Of a stretch of 64,000 nt of DNA, positions 26,746 through 35,627 are shown in pieces. Within the stretch, counting starts at the first letter, position 1. Every line of letters begins with the position of its first letter. The stretch is from assembly GCF_000241525.1 (NCBI RefSeq), contig NZ_AHIL01000044.1, positions 1 to 64,000 of the forward strand. The letters are read 5' to 3'. The notes beneath the pieces are model-generated. The model made no database searches. It was not told the DNA's origin and saw only the letters and a list, made by a program, of their open reading frames with translations. Made by a program: the position numbers and the translations under genes. The DNA is from Comamonas testosteroni ATCC 11996 (GTDB lineage Bacteria; Pseudomonadota; Gammaproteobacteria; Burkholderiales; Burkholderiaceae_C).

Positions 26746-27774
26746 TCAGGTCAGTACATCCACGTGAACATGGGTCGCAAAGCGAGCGGGATCCGTTGTG
26801 GACTTCAGCACCCCAACGGTTTTGAAATCACGTGCGTAGAACTCAATTTCTTGGCGCAAAGCCTGGCCCTGCGGATGATGCTTGTGCGTCAATGTAGCCA
26901 GCACCGCACGCAAGTCAGCCTCAGACACCTTCGAATAGGCGCTGTAGATACGAGCCGTTTCCGCAGGGTAATTGGCCACAAAATCAGATGCTTCGTTGAT
27001 TGCTCTGACCAAAGAAGCGACCACCGGTTTTTCGTTTCGCACCAGCTTGCCCGTCACCCCCACCACGCAGCAAGTCTTGGTCGCATATTCACCGCTCAAA
27101 TTGGTCGCCAGTTCCACCAGGCCCTTGGTGCGACGCTCAATGATGGCGAGATTCGGGTCGCCGTCAGCAATTGCGTGGGCTTCACCTTTTTCCACCGCCA
27201 CACCCAGCATGTCGCCGGGGAACTGCCGCCAGTTCACGTCCTTTTCAGGATCCAAACCAGCCTTGAGAAGCAGAATCGAGAAGAAATTCTTACCGGGACT
27301 ATTCAGGTCCGAAACAGCAATCGTCTTGCCCTTGAGCGCTTTGAGCGTGGTGACACCCGCAGGTTGAAAGCCCACCAAGCGCACGCAGCCGCCATGGCTA
27401 CTGCCGACCAGCTTGACATCAAAGCCGGACTCCAAAGGCTTGAGCCAGCGATGAATCATGCCCAGGCCGCCATCGGCCTTGCCTGTGGCAATGGATTCCA
27501 ACAGCTGATCGGTAGATCCGCTGAAGTTAATCAGCTCAACATTCAGACCATGTTTTTCAAAAATACCGCGTTCTATGGCCACCGGTGCTGGCGAAAGACA
27601 AACCGCACCCATATTCCAGGCCAGTTTGAGCTTACGCGCGGGTGGAGCAGCCAGAACCTGGTTTGCCCCCAAACCCACCAAGCCCAAAGCGCCCGCTGCA
27701 GACGCTGTACGCAAAAATGCACGACGCCCCAAGCCATTACCCTCGCCCAGCTGTGCTGGATCCAATGCCGCCAT
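26746..27774 (-). CDS. ABC substrate-binding protein with Tat signal (sulfonate/nitrate/taurine type)
   Basis: A 342-residue binding protein of the SsuA/TauA/NrtA superfamily. GRRAFLRTASAAGALGLVGL in the first 35 residues is a twin-arginine signal, so it should be exported folded. The mature part shows WNMGAVCLSPAPVAIERGIF, GLGMIHRWLKPL and the hinge LKGKTIAVSDLNSPG, typical of the superfamily. I chose ATG 27774, because upstream in-frame codons give no signal. It is the first gene of the importer and cytochrome unit, 55 bases after a promoter element shared with two other transcripts here. The ligand is probably an organosulfur anion, by context. Confidence 0.88.
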   Translation of the reverse strand: MAALDPAQLGEGNGLGRRAFLRTASAAGALGLVGLGANQVLAAPPARKLKLAWNMGAVCLSPAPVAIERGIFEKHGLNVELINFSGSTDQLLESIATGKADGGLGMIHRWLKPLESGFDVKLVGSSHGGCVRLVGFQPAGVTTLKALKGKTIAVSDLNSPGKNFFSILLLKAGLDPEKDVNWRQFPGDMLGVAVEKGEAHAIADGDPNLAIIERRTKGLVELATNLSGEYATKTCCVVGVTGKLVRNEKPVVASLVRAINEASDFVANYPAETARIYSAYSKVSEADLRAVLATLTHKHHPQGQALRQEIEFYARDFKTVGVLKSTTDPARFATHVHVDVLT

Positions 27775-27803
27775 GACCAATCCCTTTATGTTGCCAAGCC
27801 TGC

Positions 27804-27844
27804 ATTGAACCCAAGAGACCCCTGGTACACCAACGAAGAAAAAC
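27804..27844 (-). promoter_or_regulatory. Promoter with shared GTTTTTCTTC element (ABC importer unit)
   Basis: GTTTTTCTTCGTTGGT is identical over 16 bases to the element before the monooxygenase at 23604 and lies almost the same distance from the start codon (55 against 57 bases). TTGGTG could be the -35 and TTCAAT, 18 bases on, a weak -10, as expected of an activator-dependent promoter. Confidence 0.55.
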
Positions 27845-27930
27845 AAAGATCCTTATGCGAAAGTATTCGGCCAGCAGAGCCACGCTTCTGCTGCAATCGG
27901 CTCAGACTTCACTTTTGGTAAACGAAAGCC

Positions 27931-28554
27931 ATGACGACAAGCCACAACCCTGCAAGACTGCGCCGCTTTCTCGCGCAACTCACCCAGCTAGTCAACGAAG
28001 CTCCTGAAGAAGCCTTGTTGCTGGAGCGAGGCAAGGTGCTGCTGCACCACCTAGTTCAGCACGATGACTGGCTACCAGATGCCTATGCCCAGCCATCACC
28101 AGAGCGTTACCAGCAGTACCTGCTGTATGCAGATCCACTTGAGCGCTTTTCCGTGGTGAGCTTTGTCTGGGGACCCGGTCAAAAAACGCCGGTGCACAAC
28201 CATACGGTATGGGGTTTGATTGGCTTGCTGCGCGGCGGGGAAAAGTCCCAAGGCTTTGCGCAAAACACTGAAAAGCAATGGCATCCTCAGGGTGCCGCCC
28301 ATGTGCTTTCACTGGGCGACGTGGAAGCCGTCTCTCCCACCATCGGTGATGTGCACCAGGTCAGCAATCTCTTTGAAGACCAAACCTCCATCAGCATCCA
28401 TGTCTATGGAGCCAACATCGGCGCAGTCCACCGTTCTGTCTTCACAGAAGACGGCAAGGAAAAAGCCTTTATCTCAGGCTACAGCAACACCGCGCTGCCC
28501 AACATCTGGGACAGATCGCGCGAAACCGAATTGCACGCTGCCACCTCTCATTGA
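27931..28554 (+). CDS. Thiol dioxygenase (cysteine/3-mercaptopropionate dioxygenase family)
   Basis: A 207-residue cupin of the CDO_I family. FVWGPGQKTPVHNHTVWGLI holds the first cupin motif with two iron-ligand His; the third His is in GDVHQVSNLF. Enzymes of this family add oxygen to the thiol of cysteine, 3-mercaptopropionate or mercaptosuccinate to give a sulfinate. The active-site Arg that distinguishes cysteine from mercaptopropionate enzymes cannot be placed safely. The next gene, 28 bases on, is a four-domain rhodanese, the same pairing as PA2602/PA2603 of Pseudomonas aeruginosa, where the dioxygenase is reported to prefer 3-mercaptopropionate. It is divergent from the importer unit. 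Confidence 0.88.
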   Translation: MTTSHNPARLRRFLAQLTQLVNEAPEEALLLERGKVLLHHLVQHDDWLPDAYAQPSPERYQQYLLYADPLERFSVVSFVWGPGQKTPVHNHTVWGLIGLLRGGEKSQGFAQNTEKQWHPQGAAHVLSLGDVEAVSPTIGDVHQVSNLFEDQTSISIHVYGANIGAVHRSVFTEDGKEKAFISGYSNTALPNIWDRSRETELHAATSH

Positions 28555-28582
28555 TTTCACTGACTTTTCTCTCTCGCGCGCC

Positions 28583-30184
28583 ATGACTCAACCTATTTCC
28601 TACACCACGACCGCTCAAGTCCGCGAAGCTTTGCTTGCCAAGCATGAAATTGCCTTGCTTGATGTGCGCGAAGAAGATCCGTTTGCGCAAGGCCACCCGC
28701 TGTTTGCCGCCAACCTTCCACTGGGCCGACTAGAGTTGGATGCACGCTGGCGCATTCCCCGCCCCAATACCCAGATCGTGGTCTATGACAACGGTGAAGG
28801 GCTTGCTGAAATTGCTGCACAACGTCTGCAAGCCCAAGGCTTTACCCAGGTCAGTCTGCTACAAGGCGGCTTGCAAGGTTGGCGCGATGCAGGCGGCGAA
28901 ATCTTTATCGACGTCAACGTCCCCAGCAAGTCTTTTGGCGAACTGGTGGAGTCCGAACGTCACACACCCTCTTTGCCCGCCCCCGAAGTCAAGGCCTTGC
29001 TGGATCAAAAAGCCGATGTCGTGGTGCTCGATGCTCGCCGCTATGACGAGTACCAAACCATGAACATCCCCGGCAGCAGCAGCGTGCCAGGTGCTGAACT
29101 GGTCTTGCGCGCCCGTGAACTGGCTCCCAACCCGGCAACACGCATCATCGTGAACTGCGCGGGCCGCACACGCAGCATTATTGGCACCCAGTCGCTCGTC
29201 AACGCAGGTCTGCCCAATCCTGTTTCCGCTTTGCGCAATGGCACGATTGGCTGGACGCTAGCAGGCCAGACCCTGGAGCATGGTGCCGATCGCCGTGCTC
29301 CAGCCACAGTCTCTGCTGAGCACAAAGCTGCTGCTGCCAAACAAGCCCGCGACGTGGCAGACAAAGCCGGCGTACAACGCGCTGTGCCCAGCGATATTGC
29401 CAACTGGCGAAAAGAAGTGGATCGCACCACTTATCTGCTCGATGTCAGAACCCCCGAGGAATTCACGGCAGGCCATCTCTCTGGCTTTCGCAGCGCACCC
29501 GGTGGTCAACTGGTGCAAGAAACCGATGTCTCTGCACCGGTACGTGGCGCTCGCATCGTGCTGGCTGACGATGATGGCGTACGTGCCAATATGACAGCCT
29601 CCTGGCTGGCCCAGATGGGCTGGAATGTGTATGTGCTTGACGGTCTGACCAGTGCTGACTTTTCAGACAGCAGCCCGGTGGCACAAAACCTGCCTGCGCC
29701 CACAGCGCCCGTGACCTGGATCAAGCCCCAAGCATTGGCTGATGCAATTGCCCAAGCACCTAAAGACAGCATTGCCGTGGTGGACCTGACCACCAGCGCC
29801 AACCATGTGCGCCGCCATATCCCCGGTGCCTGGTTTGCGCTGCGAACCGACCTCCAACAAGCACTGAGCCGCATTCCCAAGGCCGATCGCTATGTGCTGA
29901 CCTGCGGCAGCAGCTTGTTGGCCAAATACGCGGTGCAAGAGTTTGCCGAGGCCACCGGCGCAACCGTTGAGGTACTGGAGGGAGGCAACCAGGCTTGGGC
30001 CGATACAGGCCTGCCCGTTGAAACCGGTGAGCAACGCCTTGCCAGCCCCCGCGTCGATCGCTATCGCCGCCCCTATGAAGGCACAGACAACGCCCATGAA
30101 GCCATGCAGGCCTATTTGGACTGGGAGTTTGGTCTAGTGGAGCAACTGGGCCGCGATGGTACCCATGGTTTCAAAGTGATCTGA
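28583..30184 (+). CDS. Four-domain rhodanese-like sulfurtransferase
   Basis: A 533-residue protein of four tandem rhodanese domains (about residues 10-115, 125-240, 265-375 and 390-510). The active-site loop Cys is present in domain 2 (NCAGRTRS) and domain 4 (TCGSSLLAKY). Domains 1 and 3 have Asp-rich loops instead (YDNGEG, ADDDGV) and should be non-catalytic. It would move sulfane sulfur between thiols in the cytoplasm. ATG 28583 is chosen because the first domain starts there; the open frame extends upstream only by overlapping the dioxygenase. With the dioxygenase it forms a two-gene operon ending at a strong terminator. Its role is probably recovery of sulfur after thiol oxidation. Confidence 0.9.
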   Translation: MTQPISYTTTAQVREALLAKHEIALLDVREEDPFAQGHPLFAANLPLGRLELDARWRIPRPNTQIVVYDNGEGLAEIAAQRLQAQGFTQVSLLQGGLQGWRDAGGEIFIDVNVPSKSFGELVESERHTPSLPAPEVKALLDQKADVVVLDARRYDEYQTMNIPGSSSVPGAELVLRARELAPNPATRIIVNCAGRTRSIIGTQSLVNAGLPNPVSALRNGTIGWTLAGQTLEHGADRRAPATVSAEHKAAAAKQARDVADKAGVQRAVPSDIANWRKEVDRTTYLLDVRTPEEFTAGHLSGFRSAPGGQLVQETDVSAPVRGARIVLADDDGVRANMTASWLAQMGWNVYVLDGLTSADFSDSSPVAQNLPAPTAPVTWIKPQALADAIAQAPKDSIAVVDLTTSANHVRRHIPGAWFALRTDLQQALSRIPKADRYVLTCGSSLLAKYAVQEFAEATGATVEVLEGGNQAWADTGLPVETGEQRLASPRVDRYRRPYEGTDNAHEAMQAYLDWEFGLVEQLGRDGTHGFKVI

Positions 30185-30204
30185 ACGGTCTCACGTTCGC
30201 CCAC

Positions 30205-30234
30205 AAAAAAGGCAGCTCGCAAGCTGCCTTTTTT
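30205..30234. terminator. Bidirectional Rho-independent terminator
   Basis: AAAAAA, stem GGCAGCT, loop CGCA, stem AGCTGCC, TTTTTT. It lies between two convergent genes (rhodanese and LLM monooxygenase) and can serve both strands. Confidence 0.95.
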
Positions 30235-30250
30235 AATTTATACCGAACAC

Positions 30251-31630
30251 TCAAACCACTGCTGTTTCTGGCTGACTCTGCGTTGTTTGAGTCTCTTTCG
30301 CCTCTTGAGCCAAGCGCTTGAGCGTATTGCGGTTCACGGGCACATCCAGCCCCAGGTTGCCGCGGAAGGTATCAGCCTCATAAGCTTCGCGCCAAATGCC
30401 GCGCTGCTTGAGCAAAGGCACAACCAGCTCAACAAAGTCTTTCAGCGATGTATTAGGCAAAGCTTCAAAGAAGTTAAAGCCGTCTGCGCCTTCGTTGTTG
30501 AACCAGCGCTCAATTTCATTGGCCACATGCTCCGCCGTGCCGACAAACACCGTCTTTGGCGTAGCGAACCACTGCGCCACCTCACGCAAAGTCCAGTCAT
30601 TTTCACGCGCAATCTTTTTGATGTGATCGCTAGCGGCCTGCTGGCTGTTGCGTCCGATGTCGCCCAAATCAGGGAAGGGTTCATCCAGCGGATAGACCGA
30701 GAAGTCATGGTCATTGAAAGGCCGGGCCAAAGCAGCCAAGGCATTCTCAATAGGCACGAGGCTCGCTGCAATGCGGTACTTCTCTTGCGCCTCTTCCTCA
30801 GTGCGTCCTACGATGGGGCGAATGCCAGGCAAGAGCAGCACCTTGTTCGGGTCACGCCCAAACTTTGCCACCTTGGCTTTTACGTCGCGGTAATAGGCTT
30901 GGGCTTGCTCCAGCGAATCGGCGTGAAAAAAGATCGCATCTGAGCGTGAGGCTGCAAAATTTTTACCGTCTTCAGAGGCTCCGGCCTGAAAAATCACCGG
31001 CTGGCCTTGCCGTGAACGTGCAATATTGAGCGGCCCTTCCACCGAGAAAAATTCACCCTTGTGATCCAAACGGTGTAGCTTCTTCTTGTCGAAGAATTGG
31101 CCCGTGGCCTTGTTTCGCACCAGTGCATCGTCTTCCCATGAGTCCCACAGACCTTGCACAACATCCAGATGTTCGCCCGCCAGGCGGTAGCGCACATCAT
31201 GAGCATAGTGCTCGTTGCGGCTGTAGTTGCGCGCACTTCCATCCAGCCAAGAAGTCACCACATTCCAGCCCGTACGGCCACCGCTGATATGGTCTAGCGA
31301 AGCCAATTGGCGCGCCACCGTAAACGGCTCGCTATAGCTGGCTGTAATGGTGGCAACCAAACCGATATGAGAGGTGGCCCCCGCCAGTGCAGAAAGAATC
31401 GTCAGCGGCTCAAAGCGGTTGAGATAGTGCGGACTGGAGCGCTCAGTGATATGCACGCTATCGGCCACAAACAGAAATTCGAAACCCGCTTTTTCTGCCA
31501 GCTGTGCCTGCTCTCGATAGAAGCCGAAATTCACGCTGCCATCGGTCAGCGCCGCCTCATGGCGCCAGTCTCCCCAACCCGCCCCCACGCCATGCAGCAC
31601 AAAACCTGCCTTAAGTTGTCGTTTGCTCAT
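30251..31630 (-). CDS. LLM-class flavin-dependent monooxygenase, NtaA/SnaA/DszA family
   Basis: A 459-residue TIM-barrel flavin monooxygenase. It has the long form and marks of the NtaA/DszA branch: [40 protein letters not shown], then [20 protein letters not shown] and the insertion [20 protein letters not shown]. Members oxidise nitrilotriacetate, dibenzothiophene sulfone, dimethyl sulfide or similar compounds with reduced flavin. Together with the SsuA-like gene next to it on the same strand (15-base gap) it forms a second organosulfur uptake-and-cleavage pair. A substrate larger than a simple alkanesulfonate is possible. The reductase is elsewhere. Confidence 0.9.
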   Translation of the reverse strand: MSKRQLKAGFVLHGVGAGWGDWRHEAALTDGSVNFGFYREQAQLAEKAGFEFLFVADSVHITERSSPHYLNRFEPLTILSALAGATSHIGLVATITASYSEPFTVARQLASLDHISGGRTGWNVVTSWLDGSARNYSRNEHYAHDVRYRLAGEHLDVVQGLWDSWEDDALVRNKATGQFFDKKKLHRLDHKGEFFSVEGPLNIARSRQGQPVIFQAGASEDGKNFAASRSDAIFFHADSLEQAQAYYRDVKAKVAKFGRDPNKVLLLPGIRPIVGRTEEEAQEKYRIAASLVPIENALAALARPFNDHDFSVYPLDEPFPDLGDIGRNSQQAASDHIKKIARENDWTLREVAQWFATPKTVFVGTAEHVANEIERWFNNEGADGFNFFEALPNTSLKDFVELVVPLLKQRGIWREAYEADTFRGNLGLDVPVNRNTLKRLAQEAKETQTTQSQPETAVV

Positions 31631-31645
31631 CTTGCTTCCCCTCCT

Positions 31646-32650
31646 TCAGGCTGCACCGCCTAAATATCGATTGAATGTCTTGTCCCACAGCGGCCGCACA
31701 TCGGCCGAACCTTCCAGCACCCCCATGGACTGAAAAGCTTCGGCTACACGCTGGTGACTTAAAACGGCTTTGTCACTTACCGCCTGAACACTGCTGTTCT
31801 GGCTGCGGTTGTTATAGATTTCGACCAAGTCACCCACCGGCACGCGCGTTTGTGCGGACTGGGCCTTGGCGTAGTCCAGAAAGTTGGCATTGCTCCAGAC
31901 ATAGGCTTTTTGCAGGCGCTGCAGCAAATCAGCGAGGGCCGCTTGGCGTTGCACGTCTTGCACCGCCTTTGGATTGGCATAAATCAGAAAATTGCCCGAC
32001 AGATAACCCACCGCCGTTTTGAGAATGCGTGCACCATGACGTGTGCGGGCCAGTTGGCCGTTGTAGCCATAGATGGCCCAGGCATCGATATCCCCGCGCG
32101 CAAAAGCCGACAGTCCATCTGCGGGCGAGAGATTGACGGGCTTGATATCGTCAAAACTCAGCCCAGCTTCCTTGAGCTGTTGATACAGATACAGATGCGA
32201 GGTGGTGCCGCGCACATAGCCCACGCGCTTGCCACGCAGATCTGCCACCTTGTAAATGGCCGAGTCTTTTTGCGCCAGCGTGGCCTGGTTGTTCAAGTCT
32301 TCGTGATAGACCGCAACCACTTTGACCGAGGCCTTGGCCTTGGCGGCAAACACAGCTGGTATCTCGCTGCCAGAGCCAAAATCCAGCGCATCGGCGTTGA
32401 TGCTTTCAATGTGCTGCACACCAGAGTTGAACTCTTTCCAGTCAATCTGATACGGCGTTTGCGCCAGGCCTGCGGCCTCCAGCAAAGTTTTGTGGCCACC
32501 TTTATAGGTAGCCGCACGCAAAGTCACACCACGCAAATTGCTTTGTGCATTGCCGATGGATGGCAAAGCCGCAGCCAGCGATAAGACTCCAGCACTTTGC
32601 AGCATGCGCCTTCTTGAGAGCGAGAGCGAGTAAGGGGAATATGGTTCCAT
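31646..32650 (-). CDS. Aliphatic sulfonate-type ABC binding protein (SsuA-like), second copy
   Basis: A 334-residue periplasmic binding protein. SRRRMLQSAGVLSLAAALPS is the signal region, probably recognised by Tat or Sec. The mature fold shows LRAATYKGGHKTLLEAAGL, WKEFNSGVQHIESINADALD, FGSGSEIPAVF and DLRGKRVGYVRG, close to the protein at 18425-19375 but clearly diverged. ATG 32650 is chosen; a GTG 12 bases upstream is an alternative, and neither has a strong ribosome site. It leads a two-gene unit with the NtaA/DszA-type monooxygenase. A promoter with the shared GTTTTTCTTC element lies about 95 bases upstream. Confidence 0.87.
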   Translation of the reverse strand: MEPYSPYSLSLSRRRMLQSAGVLSLAAALPSIGNAQSNLRGVTLRAATYKGGHKTLLEAAGLAQTPYQIDWKEFNSGVQHIESINADALDFGSGSEIPAVFAAKAKASVKVVAVYHEDLNNQATLAQKDSAIYKVADLRGKRVGYVRGTTSHLYLYQQLKEAGLSFDDIKPVNLSPADGLSAFARGDIDAWAIYGYNGQLARTRHGARILKTAVGYLSGNFLIYANPKAVQDVQRQAALADLLQRLQKAYVWSNANFLDYAKAQSAQTRVPVGDLVEIYNNRSQNSSVQAVSDKAVLSHQRVAEAFQSMGVLEGSADVRPLWDKTFNRYLGGAA

Positions 32651-32713
32651 AAGGCAGTTCACGATGGGGAATCGGCGCTGCCTGAAGTTCCAGGCCAGCG
32701 AAATCGTGTCCTG

Positions 32714-32753
32714 ACTCTAGAAGCTGTTTCGTGGTGCGTTAAGGAAGAAAAAC
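32714..32753 (-). promoter_or_regulatory. Promoter with shared GTTTTTCTTC element (second SsuA-like unit)
   Basis: On the minus strand GTTTTTCTTC is followed at once by C and the -35-like TTAACG; after exactly 17 bases comes TAGAGT, a -10-like hexamer. The geometry matches the two other promoters of the sulfur island. Confidence 0.5.
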
Positions 32754-33207
32754 AGATATGGATATACCCTGTGCAATACCTGCTTAGCATGTGGCCTCTT
32801 GAAAGAACACCCTCCTCAACAACTTTGAGGTGTTAGGCAGGGCCACATTAAAGGCCCTGATGCAATAACGGCTGTGGGCCATTCAGCAGTCATTGGCATT
32901 TCTGAGTCGCACGGCTGCAACCAGCTGAAGCCGACTTCTGACTCCCAGGTCGGCTTTGCAGCGATTGCTGCTGCTCGTAGTCGCAACGCTTCCTAACGGC
33001 CACCGTCCCATACCGGCCATTCGAGCATCGACGCAGGTGACTGTCCAACGACATGTTTCAGGGGAACTGCGGACAGTGACCATCAAGTGCTGGCCGATGG
33101 TTGCTGGATGTCCGCTGTCACGTCGTGCGAACAGGAGCTTGCGACCCAAAGCGGAATATCAAGACTGATGAGTTTCGACGTTAAAAGTGTGCTTGAGGAG
33201 GCCCTCG
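32754..33207. other. Intergenic stretch without convincing gene
   Basis: This lies right of the sulfur island. A 40-codon plus-strand frame from ATG 33168 runs into the antisense of the next gene and has no independent support. No repeat, RNA gene or terminator was recognised. Confidence 0.4.
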
Positions 33208-33471
33208 CTACTTTGTTGCCTGGCGAAGAATGGCTGTACTTCGATGCCGTAGTCTTTGTGAAAAATGTTTGTTCTGAGATATTCGAGTGAGAGCTTGAAG
33301 AATGTCGGCATCCACAGCGGCCCCTTGCTCTAACCACTCAACAGCTAGGTTTGCCCAGTAGTCGGAGCCTTCGTAGTTCAACCCTGCCATGACTACTTGA
33401 GCGACCGATGCATTGCCTGAGTACGCAGCTAACGGATGTTCTAGATGCAGGAGTAGGAGACGTGTATCCAT
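33208..33471 (-). CDS. Small hypothetical protein
   Basis: An 87-residue soluble protein with normal composition: LLLHLEHPLAAYSGNASVAQ, then GSDYWANLAVEWLEQGAAVD and the basic tail SQRLRHRSTAILRQATK. The WLEQG and R-L-R-H pattern looks conserved, and I have the impression of similar short orphan proteins in related species, but I cannot name the family. It stands alone between the sulfur island and a glutathione transferase gene. No ribosome site stands out before ATG 33471. It is near other accessory fragments and could be an orphan immunity-type gene; that is a guess. Confidence 0.6.
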   Translation of the reverse strand: MDTRLLLLHLEHPLAAYSGNASVAQVVMAGLNYEGSDYWANLAVEWLEQGAAVDADILQALTRISQNKHFSQRLRHRSTAILRQATK

Positions 33472-33722
33472 GTGTCGATTGTGACCTGTCCCCGGTTACA
33501 GATGCGAATTGAATGACTGTCTGCGCCTCCGATCAACAGCTTCGGGTAGAACAGCGACTGCAAGAATCTGCCAGAAGCCATCGCCCAGATTTAACCCAAA
33601 GCCTAAGTGCTGCTTAAATGCGGCGAGACGTGGATGGGTTTCTAACAGGCCGGCTCGCTTTGTACGATCAATGTCCGCATAGACTCACCTGAAAGCGTCA
33701 CTCGACAGAAGAAAGGCATGAA

Positions 33723-34346
33723 ATGTTGCGCGTGTTGGGCAAGGCATCGTCAATCAATGTACGCAAGGTACTCTGGGCCTGTGCCGAAATGAACATACCT
33801 TTTGAGCGAGAGGATTGGGGGTCAGGCTTCAAGTCGACACATACGGTTGAATTCATGGCGCTCAATCCCAATGCCATGGTGCCGGTCATCCAGGATGGCG
33901 ATTTTGTTTTGTGGGAGTCGAACACCATCATTCGCTATCTGGCCAACCGCTATAGCGGCGCTGAGATTTACCCGCTCCAGGCGCTGGCGAGGGCGCGAGT
34001 TGACCAATGGATGGACTGGCAGGCGACAGATCTCAACAAGTCCTGGAGCTATGCCTTCATGTCATTGGTTAGGCGCTCTCCCGAGCACCAGGACAGCCAT
34101 GCGCTGGCAACCGGCTGCCGGGAATGGTCGAAGCATATGGGGATCCTGGATCGGCAACTGGATTCGACCGGTGCCTACGTCTGCGGTGAGGCGTTCTCTC
34201 TTGCGGACATACCTGTTGGCCTGTCAGTAAACAGGTGGTTTGAAACACCGCTGGCGCACCCGGACTATCCGGCGGTACGGGACTATTACGAGCGCTTAAG
34301 CCGTAGGCCAAGTTATCGTCTGTATGGCAGAAATGGAATGCCCTGA
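33723..34346 (+). CDS. Glutathione S-transferase
   Basis: A 207-residue cytosolic GST. The thioredoxin-like N-terminal half has [18 protein letters not shown] with the catalytic Ser/Asn region, [19 protein letters not shown] with the cis-Pro and the ES glutathione-binding pair, followed by IIRYLANRY. The C-terminal helical domain contains the N-capping motif FSLADIPVG. It would conjugate glutathione to electrophiles. It is monocistronic, with a decayed IS30 copy starting about 20-80 bases after its stop. The start at ATG 33723 gives the expected family length. Confidence 0.92.
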   Translation: MLRVLGKASSINVRKVLWACAEMNIPFEREDWGSGFKSTHTVEFMALNPNAMVPVIQDGDFVLWESNTIIRYLANRYSGAEIYPLQALARARVDQWMDWQATDLNKSWSYAFMSLVRRSPEHQDSHALATGCREWSKHMGILDRQLDSTGAYVCGEAFSLADIPVGLSVNRWFETPLAHPDYPAVRDYYERLSRRPSYRLYGRNGMP

Positions 34347-34423
34347 GAGGGCGGCCATCAGCGGCGGATTCAACCGCTCGATGCAACACACTAACCACCG
34401 CGCAAGCGGCAGGAGTGCTGCAA

Positions 34424-35130
34424 ATGAAGCAGCGACCCAGAATCTACTATTCGGACAGCCAGAAGGCGCTGATGTGGGAGCGATGGAAGCAAGGCTGGAC
34501 GTTGCATGAGATCGGCAAGCTCTTTGATCGCGCTCACTCTTCGATCCATCGAATCCTGGGCGAGACAGGTGGAATCCGTCCCGCCCAACGAGCACGGGCC
34601 GCAACCGCATTGACGCTGGCCCAGCGAGAAAATATCTCACGAGCCATCGTGGGGGCGTCGATTCGGGCCATCGCTGAACGACTGGGACGAGCACCATCGA
34701 CAATCTGCCGGGAGATGAAGCGCAATGGTGGGCACCACAGCTACCGGGCGAACCAGGCAGATGCAGCTGCGTGGGGCCGAGCGAGGCGCCCCAAGTGCTG
34801 CAAACTCGTTGCGAACCGCGCATTGGCCCAAACAGCTTTGCCTGGGCATTGGGAAGGCGACCTGGTCTTTGGCAGTGGCAACAGCCAGATCGCGACCTTG
34901 GTCGAGCGTCAAACGCGCTACGTGATGTTGATAAAGCTTGATGGCAAAGACACGCAGACAGTCGTCAACGCGCTCATCAAGCATGCTCGCAAACTGCCGC
35001 AGGAACTCTACAAATCGCTAACCTGGGACAGGGGCGCCGAGATGGATGCCCATAAGCAATTCACCTTGGCCACGGACATCCAAGTCTACTTTTGCGACCC
35101 ACAAAGCCCATGGCAGCGGGGAAGTAATAT
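34424..35130 (+). pseudogene. IS30-family transposase, internally deleted and truncated
   Basis: The N-terminus is intact: KQRPRIYYSDSQKALMWERW, a helix-turn-helix (LHEIGKLFDRAHSSIHRIL) and a second one (SIRAIAERLGRAPSTICREM). After ANRALAQT about 90 residues usual for this family are missing, and the frame resumes at LPGHWEGDLVFGSGNSQIAT with the first catalytic Asp. TWDRGAEMDAHKQF holds the second Asp. The sequence leaves the family at SPWQRGSN, exactly before the NENTNG segment with the catalytic Glu, so the enzyme is dead. The frame continues into unrelated DNA to 35212. GATTCAACCGCTCGATGCAA just upstream (34367-34386) resembles the outer end of an IS1088-like element. Confidence 0.8.
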
Positions 35131-35170
35131 GAGCCGCTTCAGTGGTGAGTGGCCGCATATTTGCAGAGAA

Positions 35171-35206
35171 AAAATCAACAAGGGCGGGTTGAAGCCCGCC
35201 CTTGTT
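35171..35206 (-). terminator. Terminator of the secreted-protein cassette
   Basis: On the minus strand a perfect 12-pair stem (AACAAGGGCGGG with its complement, 6-base loop) is followed by GA and six T. It lies about 60 bases after the last gene of the minus-strand cassette. Confidence 0.85.
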
Positions 35207-35264
35207 AGGTGAGTTGCGGTCAACACCAGTGAAGTGCTGCCCTCCTGTTATGCCTTTGATTAGC

Positions 35265-35597
35265 CTATTCGCTGGTAGGCACGAAAAACAGGTACTCACC
35301 TGGCCCCATCTGCGGGGTAATCACATAGCCTTCGCACTGCCCGCCCTTGCATTTCACAGGGATAGCGCGGGGCCATATCGTTGCAGCAGTCGGATAGCCA
35401 GGCAGGTACTGCGGCACATGCCAGACGCCATAGTCACCAACCGGCTCTGCTTGCTGCGAGCCTGCTGCACCTTGCTCGCCGCTTCCGAAGATCTGGCGCT
35501 GAATGCTCAACGGCTCGTTGATGGCCCTGGAGTCGGGTGCAGCCAAAGACGAAGCGCAGCATAGTGCAATCGCTAAAAGAGCTAGAGTCTTGCCCAT
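35265..35597 (-). CDS. Secreted hypothetical protein (cassette gene 3)
   Basis: A 110-residue protein with a clear signal peptide (MGKTLALLAIALCCASSLA, cleavage about residue 19). The mature part has no transmembrane helix, is rich in Gln, Gly and Pro (VWHVPQYLPGYPTAATIWPR), and holds two Cys-proximal motifs (VKCKGGQCEGYVITPQMGPG) that could form a disulfide. I do not recognise the family. It is the last gene of a minus-strand group of three exported proteins, 30 bases after the middle gene, and is followed by a strong terminator, so the three are probably one transcript. Confidence 0.75.
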   Translation of the reverse strand: MGKTLALLAIALCCASSLAAPDSRAINEPLSIQRQIFGSGEQGAAGSQQAEPVGDYGVWHVPQYLPGYPTAATIWPRAIPVKCKGGQCEGYVITPQMGPGEYLFFVPTSE

Positions 35598-35627
35598 AGC
35601 GGCCTCCTAGATTAGGAATCACGCCCA

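Noticed and set aside
33168..33290. A 40-codon plus-strand frame beginning MSFDVKSVLEEALATLLPGE.
   Set aside because: It looks protein-like but overlaps the end of the better-supported minus-strand gene and has no ribosome site; evidence is insufficient.
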